Origin: Capsicum annuum
Lineage: Eukaryota > Streptophyta > Magnoliopsida > Solanales > Solanaceae
DNA: 64,000 bases
Reading direction: 5' to 3'
NCBI RefSeq assembly: GCF_002878395.1
Contig: NC_061121.1
Location: forward strand, 42,633,225-42,697,224
A program made the position numbers and the translations under genes. The notes under the pieces were generated by a model. It was given only the letters and a program-made list of their open reading frames with translations. It had not been told where the DNA came from and searched no databases. This document shows positions 11,804-23,337 of the stretch, piece by piece; position 1 is the first letter of the stretch; the number at the start of each line of letters is the position of its first letter.

Positions 11804-12035
11804 CTACTCTAAAGTGACTATGGCAGTTTCATCAATTGTCGGAACATAACTATTTCTTGGACGCGGAGGATCGTCATTATCACTTGTGTATCTTTCGATT
11901 TTCTTTCTGGTCCCGTAATTCCAGAGTAAAAATGTGTAGCGTACATGTTGGTCTTGTGCATCAAACCCAATTAACGGCACTTCCAGTCCTTCACTTAATA
12001 TTTCTGCATAAGCAGCAACAAAAATGCCGCAGTCA
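11804..12035 (-). pseudogene. Ulp1-type (C48) cysteine protease, C-terminal exon
   Basis: On the minus strand the exon opens after a good 3' splice site (AAATTCAG at 12036-12043) and reads DCGIFVAAYAEILSEG, then about 60 more residues to a stop at 11804-11806. DCGIF/VAAYAEYLS is the C-terminal signature of the Ulp1/SENP peptidase fold; the Cys is the nucleophile. The His, Asp and Gln of the active site would lie upstream and are absent. Such protease domains are commonly found as cargo of Mutator-like elements in plants. A matching short exon lies at 12713-12817, and the interval between them is repeats rather than the missing domain. The protein cannot be functional as it stands. Confidence 0.7.
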
Positions 12036-12219
12036 CTGAATTTGAAATAATTCTATTATTTAACAAGCCATTAAAAGTATTATTACATGTTTATAAATCT
12101 TATAAAGTAAAAAAAAAAAACAAGAGCACTTACAGACTAGTAGATGTTTGTTAAGATATGTTTTACACATAGTCAACATTAAATGAATGTTGAGTGCGCT
12201 GACCAAGCTTGTCTTAATA

Positions 12220-12690
12220 TAATCACATGTACACCTTATACAAATTAGTACATAATCTAAACAAATGTATAATGAATTCTTATACATAGAAGTATAAAGC
12301 AAAAATAAAAAAATACAACTTGATACAACAGTTTCACATGTATGTATGAGCCTCATACAAATCAGTACATAATTTGAACCAAAATATAATGAAATCTTAA
12401 ACATAGAAGCAGAAAGACAAAACAAAAAAAAATGCAACTTGATACAACAGTTTCACATGTATGTCTAAACCTTATATAATTAATAATATAGTGTTAACAC
12501 ATGTATAATGAAATCTTATACATAAAAGCATACTGCCAAAACAAATAAAAGACAACCTCATACAACAATTTCACATGTATATGTAAACCTTATACAAGTA
12601 ATAAAATATAATCTAATACTGTTTCACATGTATACGAATACCTTATACAATTCACTAGATAATATTAAATGCTGTATAATGAAATCTTAT
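12220..12690 (-). repeat. tandem ~120-bp repeats in intron-like gap
   Basis: About four diverged copies of the unit seen at 10030-10310 occur, recognised by TTTCACATGTATGT, ACCTTATACAA, GAAATCTTATACATA and CAAAACAAATAAAAGACAAC in fixed order. They fill the space between the two protease exons where the catalytic domain should be, suggesting repeat expansion or a deletion there. Confidence 0.7.
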
Positions 12691-12712
12691 ACATAAAATA
12701 ATGCTACTATAC

Positions 12713-12817
12713 CTTCGGTAGACGAGGTCGTGCAGAATCATCAACCTTTTTCTTACTTGACAATTTTGAAGCTTTCTTATTTGAACTTGAATTGGTAACT
12801 CCCCTCAATTTCTTCAT
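12713..12817 (-). pseudogene. putative first exon of Ulp1-type protease remnant
   Basis: From an ATG at 12815-12817 a 35-codon frame rich in Lys and Ser (MKKLRGVTNSSSNKKASK, ending RPRLPK) runs into a canonical donor (AAG|GTATAG at 12711). A basic, Ser/Lys-rich start is usual for the Mutator-associated Ulp1-like proteins of Solanaceae. Its link to the exon at 11804-12035 rests on strand, order and splice sites only. Confidence 0.45.
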
Positions 12818-13293
12818 TGTTACTGGGTCATTTCAGTGCTTCGAACGGTTCTCTGCAAAATTGGGTTCTTCATAATGAAAAGAATCAGGAACGAAACCAA
12901 CAACTCCATTGCAAAATTTATACTTTATGGGTTAACCAATTTCAAAAAAATAGCAAATAAAGCAAAGATCTGACTTTGAAAATTATGAAAAAATATAAAA
13001 AAATCAACTTTCACAATGGTATTGACTAACAAAAGCGGATACTTTGACAAGTACCTACACGCAACAAAGAATAATTCAAATCCAAATTTGATTTGGTAAA
13101 GTTGAAAAAAAAAACTAAACTTAAATGAAGAGGGTGAACTTTGTTCAGTTAATGATTGATAACTGAAAAAATTTGAAACTCCCTTGATTATGTAAGCTTG
13201 ATTCAATGCGTAAATAAAGGAGCTGAGATAAGGAGCAAAAATCGAAAGACAATAATAGAGCAAAATACGGTATTCCTGAATGTATGAGGGGAT

Positions 13294-13503
13294 GAGAGAG
13301 AAAGAGTAAAAGTAAGGGATTTAAGGTAATTAATATGAGATTTTTGTAATTTCTTTTCCAATATGGGATTTTATGTAATAAAGTAAAGTTACCCTGGAAT
13401 GAGAGAGAAAGAGTAAAAGTAAGGGATTTAAGGTAATTAATATGAGGTTTTTGTAATTTCTTTTCCAATATGGGATTTTATGTAATAAAGTAAAGTTACC
13501 TTG
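13294..13503 (+). repeat. 107-bp tandem duplication
   Basis: Two nearly identical copies start with GAGAGAGAAAGAGTAAAAGT at 13294 and 13401. They differ at very few positions (GAGATTT versus GAGGTTT; ACCCTGG versus ACCTTGT at the end), so the duplication is recent compared with neighbouring sequence. Confidence 0.85.
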
Positions 13504-14144
13504 TGTATATATGTAATTTTTAGATAAAATAATCTTGAATGAGAATTTTCATGAAACAAAACATAAATTTATATAGGCAAAGTGGAGGAATACCATAAGG
13601 TATTCATAAATTTATAGATTAAATTTTAGGGGTTATGAACATTAAAAATAAGAATTATGAATATTATAACGAGCATAATAATAGAGAATGTAATGAAAAT
13701 GACTGAATGTTTTTTGTAACTCATAAGATATAATTATATATAATTGATTTATTTTAATTATTAAACAAACTATTCAAGGAAAAGAATGGAGGAAAAAATT
13801 CAAGAAAATAAAAAAAGAAAGATAATGAATGGAGGCAATAGAAAAGTATCACATAGGCATATCTATAGCCCTTCTCTCTCTCTCCAAAATATAATTCTTC
13901 CTTCGGTGAGGGAGAACTAAAAGAAATATTTTTTTTCTTTTAATAATAATAAAATTAATATACATTAATCATATATTCACACTTAATATGTCTAAAAGGA
14001 AAAGAAAAAAAATAGCACTTTATTATCCTTATTTACAGCTCATTTACGTTATTATAATGATTTTTTTCTGAAACGACAAATAATTGTATTTTTTGAAATG
14101 AGATTGTATTTTCTGAAACAACAAGTGCATCATTTTCTTAGAAA
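13504..14144. other. AT-rich intergenic DNA
   Basis: No gene is recognised. A CTCTCTCTC stretch lies near 13875. The LINE fragment begins at about 14145. Confidence 0.5.
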
Positions 14145-14357
14145 AAATAAGCTGTATATGTTGCCATCGCCAAGATATACTGGGACCTCACTCACAAGCT
14201 GGATAGGTTGAGTATAAGATGGATCCATGCATATTATATAAAATCTCAAGATCCTCACAGTATAGTTACTCGTACGCAGGCATCTTGGATCACTAAAAAG
14301 ATTTTTGAAGCTAGAGTATGAACACATAATCAACTTTTGATTACCAACAGTAAGAGG

Positions 14358-14771
14358 TGTTAGGGTTTTTGCCCTGATTTTCTTACTATATTTAAGTTTT
14401 ATTTTTTCTTAAAATAAAAGTTATCATAATTACTTTTACTTTTCCTGAAAGAAAAATATAATTCTTTTTCATATTTGGCTAACCTTTTTCTTGGAGAAAA
14501 GGTTTTGGACATCTATAAATAGAAGACCCCCTTCTCATACCATAACACAATAACATCCACAATGTAGTCCTCAAAAGAGTCTTGTTTAGGGGAGACTTCC
14601 CCGTTGTTTTCATGTTTTTTAATAATATTAGTTTTTAATATGTAGGTCAATTGGTCAAACTATATTCAATAATATGTTTTTAGTATATTTTTCTTTATCG
14701 TCTGAATTATCACTATGATAGTTTGCAACTAATAGCTTCCGCATGACGCCCTCTCGATTTTGAACCCAACA
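14358..14771 (+). repeat. 5' LTR of miniature element
   Basis: The 414-bp repeat has ends TG...CA. A TATA-like CTATAAATAG lies near 14513-14522, where an LTR promoter is expected. Confidence 0.85.
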
Positions 14772-15121
14772 ATTTGTATCAGAGCTTACGGTTCAATGGT
14801 CCAATGGTGTGGTGAGACGAGATTAAACAGGTTCAAAGCGGTTTCAAAATCAAGATGCAACAATTTGGATAATAATGAAGATTTTTATCGAACTACATGT
14901 GGAGAACAAGTTTCAACCATATTTTCAACACTCCTGCTGCTGCATCTTTAAAAATAAAAATAAAACATTATTTTTAAACTAATTTTAACCATGATATTTT
15001 AAACCTTATTTTAACCATGGCAAGCAACAATTATAAAGATTATATCAAGAACGAAGTTCATGCAAGTGATATGAAGAGAAAACGGATCAAGTGAAGAAAA
15101 TCAAGCCAAAAAGGGGAGATT

Positions 15122-15542
15122 TGTCAGGGTTTTTGTCCTGATTTTCTTACTATATTTAAGTTTTACTTTTTTTTAGAAGGAAAATAAAAGTTACCATAAT
15201 TACTTTTACTTTTTCTAGAAAGAAAAATATAATTCTTTTCCATATTTGGCTAACCTCTTTCTTGGAGGAAAAGTTTTGGACATCTATAAATAGAAACCTC
15301 CCTTCTCATACCATAACACAATAGTATCCACAATGTAGTCCTTAAAAGAGTCTTGTTTAGGGGAGACTTCCCCGTTATTTTCATGTTTTTTAATAATATT
15401 AGTTTTTAATACGTAAGACAATTGGCCAAACTATATTCAATAATATGTTTTTAGTATATTTTTCTTTGTCGTCTGAATTATCACTACAATAGTTTTCAAC
15501 TAATAGCTTCTGCATGAAGCCCTTTCGATTTCGAACCCAACA
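15122..15542 (+). repeat. 3' LTR of miniature element
   Basis: The 421-bp repeat closely matches 14358-14771, including CTATAAATAG, with scattered substitutions and a short insertion in the A-rich stretch near 15175. Confidence 0.85.
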
Positions 15543-15617
15543 AGAGGCTGATCAAACAAGTGTATTTTAAGCTTTTAGGTGATGGGATCACGGTGCCATG
15601 GAAGTGTTTAATGTTTA

Positions 15618-17706
15618 TGTAATGACCCTCTCCATTGATATGTATATATGAGTCCCACATTTAAAATCTCATGTCTAAATTCTTTTCGATTTGGAAGTCA
15701 TAAATTTCAGATCAGGCTAATTTCAATCGATTTCAAATTGAGGTGTGGCCTAGGAAAATATGGAAATAATTTAAATTGGGGTAGTGACATTTGTATTGAT
15801 TTCTAGTTAGTTAATACTATAAGAAACCCATAGAAATTTACGGAATAAAATTTAGGAAAGTAGACTTCTAGAGTTGATCTTAGAGTAAAGAGCACTATTT
15901 GGAACGTCACAGATTTAAGGAGTGTTGCAAAAGGTGAGAAGTTTGGGCGAAGATAGACATTCTATCCTATCAACGATGCTATAATAGTCGTCACACTACT
16001 ACAGCAACAAGTGTCATAGCGGAGGAATTCTGGCTATGAAGGCAGTCAAAGGCGGTTAACGACTACTACAGCGATCCGTATCGCTCTACTATAGAGGCCA
16101 GGTACTACTATAAAGACACTGGTATAGAGGCCAGGTACCGCAATAGCGGTGAAAATTACAAATTTATTAAAATATTTCTCCAAAATAGCTTATTTTTCTA
16201 AAACTTATTTTGGGGTAAAGGAAGGGTGATTTAGGGCAAAATACACCAGAATTTTCTTATATGGATTCATTAAGGTAAGGAATTCAACTCCATTAACTCG
16301 TATTTAATTATTGAGACTTAAAATTGTTAATTCACGAAGTTTGGAGAGGATTTAGGGTGGGTTTTGGTTAATTGCTGGTGCAAGGAGAAAAATTAAGGAA
16401 TAGGTTAATGAATTTTGAGTATTAACATTTAATTTACTGTTGCATTTCATTAATTCACTAATTTATCTATGAAATTAGTAATTTTAGGTGAATTACGGTG
16501 GAAAATTCTTAGAACGAAAAGAAAATAATCATGGATTTGACTTTAGAAGTTGGGTATGAGTTATAAATTCTGACATATTAGATCATTACTTTAATCATGT
16601 ATGTATATGCATGTTCTAGACCATGAGCAAGTAAAAATTGCATGGAAGAGCAAAGCTCCGGCATGGAGGAGTTGTGCAAGCTTGGTTCGAGGTAAGTGAT
16701 GGTATTGTAGTTTAATTCAATTTGTGATAGATATGCATTCTAATTTCTTTGTAGTATGGCTTGTTAGTGCATGTTATTTGTTGTCATCTTTGCAAATGAT
16801 TTGTGGTTGTTATATGATTTTGATCTACCTACTTGCTAAATATGAAATGTTTGGTATTTAGAACGTTCTCACGGGCTTTTGGTGGAATAAGATTGATAGA
16901 TACTTGTGTCTGGGGTTTTAGTATATGGACGGTAAGTGTTCCCTGCAGGTCAAGTTAAAAGGTAATTGTATATCCCTTAGTGTGTATGTAGGAGGGTCAG
17001 GTGAGTTTTGACGATTTCATGAGTGAACCAGATAAATATAGTTTTATACTTGATAAATTTTTCTGACTTATTTTTGGCTTGGCTTTATTAAATTTGAATT
17101 GATGATAATAAGTTGACTTTCTAATTTTATTCTTAACTGTTCATTGTTTGTTGTTATGCTAAGTGTATATTTGTTAAGCATGGATTAACTTGTTGCACTA
17201 TAACTTAGTTATATGTTGATATTCTCATCTTGGATTGGCCAAATAACCCCACCAGTACATTACTGATCTCGTGTGTGGATACTACACCAATATTTACTTT
17301 TGTGAGTGCAGCGCATATTCCAACGACTCCTACAAGATCTTACTTGTGATTCCAACAGTTGATTCCAGATTTTAGGGTGAGCAGCATATTCTTGCTAACA
17401 TGGAATCTTTTCTTATTGGAATATTTCTCTAGTTATGAATTTAGGGTTTATTTCAGTTTTGGGGTACATCCCCTTCTTGACATTCTTAGATATTTTGGTA
17501 CAGATGACTTTCAAATTCTACAGATAATTTTTGCATAAGTACTTTTTCTCATTCAGTTGTACTCTTGATGTGGTTCTAGATTGAATAATACATTGATGGA
17601 TTAGTTTCACTTATAAGTGTGGATTATGAAAGTTTCATTCGGGATAGTAGGTTCTCCCTTCAAATGAGTAGCATAGATTCCACTCATCAGATTTGAATCA
17701 TAAAAG
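15618..17706 (+). mobile_element. probable solo LTR (Ty3/gypsy-like)
   Basis: The start TGTAATGACCC resembles the TGTAA(C/G)GACCC start of Solanaceae gypsy LTRs. The interior has the AGCGGTA...TACCGCAATAGCGGT inverted motif (15990-16150) seen in such LTRs. Flanking GTTTA (15613-15617) and GTTTG (17707-17711) agree at four of five bases. The LINE reading frame is interrupted exactly here. No gag-pol is present. The 3' end lacks a clean CA, so the right boundary may be off by a few bases. Confidence 0.6.
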
Positions 17707-17801
17707 TTTGCTAATATACAATGACAAATGCTATCTGTATAATGTGGCTGCAATTGCATTATAGATTGAGTACAAAAGATAGAATTTTTCATTTGGATCT
17801 A

Positions 17802-18431
17802 TGTTATTTCCAGTATAAAAATCTCTATGTTTTAACCCAAACTTCAACACTAAGTTCAAGAACAACTTTAAAGAACTACAATAAAGTTACAACAACTTCA
17901 AATACAAGTCTAAATGAATAATCAAATGAACTATCAAAATGAAGTATTTATAAACTTTAAGAAAGAAGAAGAAGTATAAAATTGTAGAATCAAGTCAACC
18001 GAATGCACGGTGTGTCCTTAAGAAATTTATTCTCCTTAAGTACCCGAGATTATGGAATCTTTCCTATCAGGATAAAATGATTCTCTTTCTAAAAATAGCG
18101 GTACATTAAACTTTTAAAAATTTTGAACACACTCAAATATTTGATGATCACACGAGAGTTTTTAGAATAAGAACAAGATTATTTTTCAACTCAAAAATTC
18201 TCTTTACCTGAGAAAAATTCAGGTATTTATAGCTATCAAGGTTTTGCTTCATGAAGAGAAGCAATGGTTCATAAAGGTGCAACTTTACGAAAAAGGTGCA
18301 ACTCTTCGAAAAAGTCATCATAACTATTCAATTCAAAAAGGTGTATATTCAAATTGCATTCTTTCTCTTGATGTCTTTTCACAAAAAAAATACTTATTCA
18401 TTTTCTATTCATACCTCTTAAAAACCCAACA
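17802..18431 (-). repeat. 3' LTR, copia copy 1
   Basis: About 630 bp; read on the minus strand it starts TGTTGGGTTTTTAAGAGG and ends in AAATAACA. A TATAAATA motif on the minus strand (about 18220-18228) is the likely LTR promoter. Confidence 0.8.
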
Positions 18432-18993
18432 ATCCCCCACATGAATGGGGAATGACTATTTTTAACAAAATATTTATGGAAAAGTTTGTGATCAGCAAGT
18501 AAAGACTAATTGCATCTGCATAAGTAGGTTTCTCTTTGAACTTTTCATAGTGAACATTCATTTGATGCACTTGGTCAATCGATAGATTTGATATCTTTGA
18601 ATCGTTGAACTTTAATATACACCTAGACAACACAAGTCACACAACCAGCCTTTTTATCATTTATACTTCTCACTATTTTATTTGTTCCATCCATGAACAA
18701 GTCCTGGTTTTATGAGAGTGAACAGAATAGGCCTTTACAAACATTCTCCTTGAAGCAACTTTCACTTCACCCTCACTTAGGTGATTCCTAAATGTTTAAT
18801 CTTATAGATCAAACTATTTGGTCAAACCTACCAAACTTAGAAACCATTAAAAAACTTCAAACCATAAGCCTTATCCTCTTTCTATGAACATTGTCTTCAT
18901 CATGAGAATGAGTTGAGTATATTTACAATGTTGAACTGTTAGTCACAACTTTGTTTGATCTCCTTGAACCTTACTCTTGGGATCTCCAGTTTG

Positions 18994-21900
18994 CTAGGTA
19001 GAGTTACCGTCATGCTGACTTGTCCTAGGCCTTAAACCCAATTCTTTCGATGATCTCTCAATTGCCTCTCTAGATAGACCATTTGAAATTGGATTCGACA
19101 CATTATATTTTGACTTCACATAGTCAACAGTGATAATTCCACTAGAGATTAGTTCCCTAACGGTATTATGTCTCATCTTATATGAGGAGATTTACCGTTG
19201 TACATCAAGATACATGCCCTACTCTCATTGCTTGGCATCACAGTGTATATATACTTGTGCCAAAGGTTTGGGCCAATAAGGAATATCTTTTAAGAAATTT
19301 TTGAGTCATTCAGCTTCTTCACCGACTTTATCTAACTCAATAAATTCAAATTTCATTATAGAGCGAGCAATACATATCTGTTTGGATGATTTTCAAGAGA
19401 CTGCTCCTCCACCTAAAGTAAATACATATCCACCCATGAATTTTACTTCATTCGATTTGGTGATCTAATTTGAATTAGTATATCCTTCAATTATCGTTGG
19501 ATATTTGTTAGCAAAGCATAGTCTTGAATATATTTTAGATACCCCAAAACTCTTTTCATTGCTATCCAATGAGTTTGATTGGGATTATTCATGTACCGAC
19601 TCAATTTACGAAAATCACATGCTATATCTAGTCACATATAATTCATGATATACATCAAACTTTCCAACACTCTTGCGTAGTCCAACTGTGAGTCACTTTC
19701 ACCTTTATTCTTTTGAAGTTCAAAGCTCACGTCAAACAGAAGCTTGGTAATACCAAAATTTAAATACTTGAATTTGTCAAGTACATTTTCAATAAATGAG
19801 ACTGTGACAATACTAACCCTTGTGGAGTTTTATGGATTCTTATCCCCAAGATCACATCCACAACTCCTAGGCCTTTCATATAAAATTTTCTCTCAAGCAT
19901 TTGTTTCGTAATATTTATGTCAGAAATGTCTCTACTAATGATCAAATGTCATCCACATACAAAAAATAATGACCTTATGATTTGGAGTGTCTTTAATGAA
20001 AACACATTTATCACATTCATTTATCTTAAAACTATTTGCCAACATGGTTCGGTTAAACTTTGCATGCCACTGTTTGGTATCTGTTTTAGTCCATAAATTG
20101 ACTTAATAAGTTTGCACACTTTGTTTTCCTTACCAGGAACCACAAAACCCTCAGGTTGTTCCATGTAAATTTCTTCCTCCAATTCTCTATTTTGGAATGT
20201 TGTCTTCACATTCATTTGATGAATTTCAAGACCATATACCACCGCGAAGTCAACTAACATCCGGATGAATGTATTCTTATAACAAGCGAATATGTATCAA
20301 AATAATCAAGGCCTTCTTTTAGTTTAAAGTCTTTCACTACAAGTTTTGCCATATATTTGTCAATAGTACACCAGCTTTCATTTTTCTTTTAAAGATCCAT
20401 TTAGAACCTAGAGGTTTATTTCATGGAGGAAGATCAATCAAATCCCAAGTGTGGTTGCTCAAGATTAAATAAATCTCACAATTGATTGCCACATTCCAAA
20501 AAGGAGCGTCCGAAGATGACATCGCTTCTTTAAATGTTTGAAGCTCATTTTCAAGAAGGAATGTCACAAAATTTGATTCAAAGAAAGTTGATGTTCCTTT
20601 GCGTGTACTACGCCTTGAATTCTCATCATTAAGTACATTCTCGTTTGGTTTATCTCAAGGTCGTTTAGATCCTCCACTAGACTCCTCATGTCCAATTTTA
20701 TATGGATAAATATGTTCAAAGCACTCAATATTATATAATTTAATTATTGTATTTTTATTGATATCCAGATGTTTGGATTTATGAACCAAAAATTGACATG
20801 TTTTACTGTTTTTAGCATATCCAATGAATACGTAGTCCACAGTCTTAGGTCCTATTTTCACCCTTTTAGGCATAGGGACTTGGAATTTCTCTAGACCCCC
20901 CCCCCCCCCCCCCCACTTTGAAATATTTCAAGTTGGGTTTCCTTCCTTTTTCATTTTTCATATGAAATTAAAAGTGTCTTACTATGGGGCACTCTACTGA
21001 GTATTTGGTTAGCCATAAGGATAGTTTTCCCCATAAATTTTGTGATAAATCAGAACTTATGAATAAGAATTCATCATTTTCTTTAATGTTTGATTCTTTA
21101 TTTACGCAATTCCATTTTATTGAGGTGAATACGGGACAGTAGTTTGATGGATAATTCCATTTTATACATATATCTTCACAAAAAGAGATTCATATTCTCT
21201 ACTCCTATCACTTTTTATCATTTTGATCCTTTTCTTTAATTGATTTTCAACTTCTATTTTGCATTTCCTAAACACGTCTATTGCTTCATTCTTACTATTT
21301 AGCAAATAAACATAATAGTACTTAGTGAGATCGTCAATAGAAGTTATAAAATACTTTTTTTCATCACGAGATGATGTTGACTTCATATCAAAAATGTCTA
21401 TGTAGATTAAGTATAAGAGATTGGAATTTCTTTCAACGGACTTATACAAATGCTCAGCATATTTTGATTCCACGCACGTTTGACACATTAGTTTATTGCA
21501 CTCAAAGTTTGACAAAACTTCTAAGTTAATCAATTTTTGCAAAGTATTATAATTGACATGCCCTAACTGTTCATTCCACAACTTATTAGACTCAAGCAAG
21601 TAAGAAGAATTTGAACTTTTATTGAACTCAACAGTCATTAATACATTGATCTTAAATAGACCCTCGGTGAAGTAACCTTTTCCTACATACACTTCTCCGT
21701 TGCTTATTACAACCTTATCAGAAATAAATACATATTTGAATCCATTTTTTATTAGAAGTGATATAGAAACTAAGTTCTTTCTCAATTCCGGTAAATGAAG
21801 GACATTGTTGAGTGTCAACACTTTGCCTGATGTCATCTTCAAGTAAATTTTTTTGTTCTTTCAACCTTTGCTGCTGTGGAGTTAGCCATATAAATTTTCT

Positions 21901-22067
21901 CCTCATCTTGAGTCAGAGCATATGAAGAAAAAAAACTCCTTGTTGGTACAAACATGGTGGGTGACATTGAAATTAATCCACCAATCTCTAGGATTACCTA
22001 CCAAGTTGCATTCTAAAAGCATGGCACATAGATCGTCCACTTCATTTTTTGATTCAGCCAAGTTGGC
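18994..22067 (-). pseudogene. copia copy 1 pol (protease to RNase H), broken
   Basis: Reading leftwards: the protease region (about 21930-21970) has lost the DSGA motif, reading NFNVTHHVC. The integrase front (21162-21842) keeps LGHVNYNTLQKL and MCQTCVESKYAEH of the zinc-binding GAG-pre-integrase domain and part of the catalytic core (IDDLTKYYYVYLL, then IKSDRSREYES). The reverse transcriptase starts around 20260 (VYGLEIHQMNVKTTF, IYMEQPEGF) and keeps LYVDDI near 19945, followed at once by a frameshift. RNase H ends at 18994 with GLSREAIERSSKELGLRPR. A run of 19 C at 20896-20914 adds another disruption. Several stops and shifts make the product non-functional. Confidence 0.8.
20896..20914 (+). 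repeat. poly-C run of 19 in copia pol
   Basis: Nineteen consecutive C occur where copy 2 has only CATCCCCATA (about 35108-35117). The expansion happened after the two copies split, or is a sequencing or assembly effect. Confidence 0.8.
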
Positions 22068-23017
22068 TTAGTATTTCTTCTTGCCTTTCTTAGGAGCCCG
22101 ACAATCTAAAGAATTATGGTTAGCCTTACCACAATTAAAGCAATTCCCTTTGAATTTCTTCTTTGAAGGATTGCTTTGTTGTCCAGATGCTTTCTTTCGT
22201 TTCTTTGAGTTGTTAGGGTCATCCTCAACAATGTTAGCTCTACTGATTGTGGAATTTCTTTTTGACCTCTTTTTTACTGCTTTGTTATCTTCTTCAAAGT
22301 GTAACCTCACAATAAGGTCTTCAACTGACATCTCATTTCTTTTATGCTTTAAGTAGTTTTTAAAATCCTTCCACAAAGGTGGCAATTTTTCTATTATAAC
22401 TACTACTTGGAAAACCTCATTCAGAATCAAACCTACATAAAAGGTCATGTGATTATTAAGAACACACTTAACATATTCAAATAAGGTATTTACTATATTC
22501 ATACCTTCTGACATAAGATCATGGATGATTACTTGTAATCTTGTACTTGAGAGATGACAGTTTTACTGTCAATCATCTTGTAGTCAAGGAACTTTACAAC
22601 AGAGAACTTTTTAGTCCCTACATCCTCATTTATATACTTTCGTTCTAAAATATTCCACAACTCTTTTGAGGTCTTTATACCGTTGTATACATTTTACACG
22701 TCGTCTTGGAGGTCACTCAATATATAATTCTTGCATAAAAGGCCCGAGTATTTCTATGTCTCCATTACAACAAACTGCTCCTTGTTCGGTGTCTCTTCGA
22801 GCAATTGTGGAGCATTTTTAGAAATTAACCTTTGAAGACTTAGAGTCGTCAAATAGAAAAATATTTTTTACTACCAATGTTTGAAATCTACACCCGAGAA
22901 CTTTTCAATTTTCTCCAAAGGTGCCATTGCGGGTGCAACATTTGTAGGGCTTATCATAGCAACAGATGTTGCTGCTACACTTACCACTCCACCATTTACA
23001 TGACTTTCGGTATTCAT
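22068..23017 (-). pseudogene. copia copy 1 gag, broken
   Basis: From the ATG at 23015-23017 the frame matches the UBN2-type gag of plant copia elements (MAPLEKIEKFSGVDFKHW near the start, later KLPPLWKDFKNYLKHKRNE). It ends with an intact CCHC zinc knuckle, CFNCGKANHNSLDC, followed by a Lys-rich tail and a stop at 22068. In-frame stops occur after FKHW and further on, and there is a shift near 22520, so no full gag can be translated. The start was chosen because the same ATG context recurs in copy 2. Confidence 0.75.
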
Positions 23018-23337
23018 TTTGTTGTCACAAAAAGACAACCAACTTAGTATGTAGAATACTAATTATAAAGTTGTAAAAACTTTAAACACCAACTTTTTTC
23101 TAGATTAACAATGAAGTTCTTATGTCCTTCTAATCATCAACCGAATGAACTTTAACTCGTGTTGAAGTTTTATATCTCCAAATCACTCTTAAGTACAAAC
23201 AGAGTAGAAATCAACAAGCTTTAATCTCCAGAAATCAAACAAAACAGATTATGAATGTACTTTATTTATAAGTGGTGAAAAAAATATTTCACCAAAAAAT
23301 CACAAAAAACTTTTTTTTCTCACTAAATTCATTAATA

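Larger units (their letters stand above)
14358..15542 (+). mobile_element. miniature LTR retrotransposon (TRIM-like, copia-type primer site)
   Basis: Two LTRs of 414 and 421 bp (14358-14771, 15122-15542) start TGTTAGGG or TGTCAGGG and end CCCAACA. After the first LTR, TTTGTATCAGAGC (14773-14785) differs by one base from the usual initiator-Met tRNA primer site. Before the second, AAAAAGGGGAGATT is the polypurine tract. AGAGG flanks the element on both sides (14353-14357, 15543-15547). The internal 350 bp have no gag or pol, so it must have moved with another element's proteins. LTRs are longer than in classical TRIMs. It sits in the LINE, whose frame resumes exactly after the duplication. Confidence 0.9.

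Noticed and set aside
12925..13468. Two overlapping hydrophobic open frames on the minus strand
   Set aside because: They run through AT-rich DNA and the 107-bp duplication, show repeated low-complexity residues and lack any known domain.
14773..14785. tRNA-like signal (TTTGTATCAGAGC)
   Set aside because: It is the primer-binding site of the miniature LTR element, complementary to the 3' end of initiator-Met tRNA, not a tRNA gene. No cloverleaf surrounds it.
18418..18633. Short open frame beside the copia 3' LTR
   Set aside because: It covers the polypurine tract and the untranslated 3' part. The same stretch occurs at 32662-32847 and 57560 without conserved reading frame.
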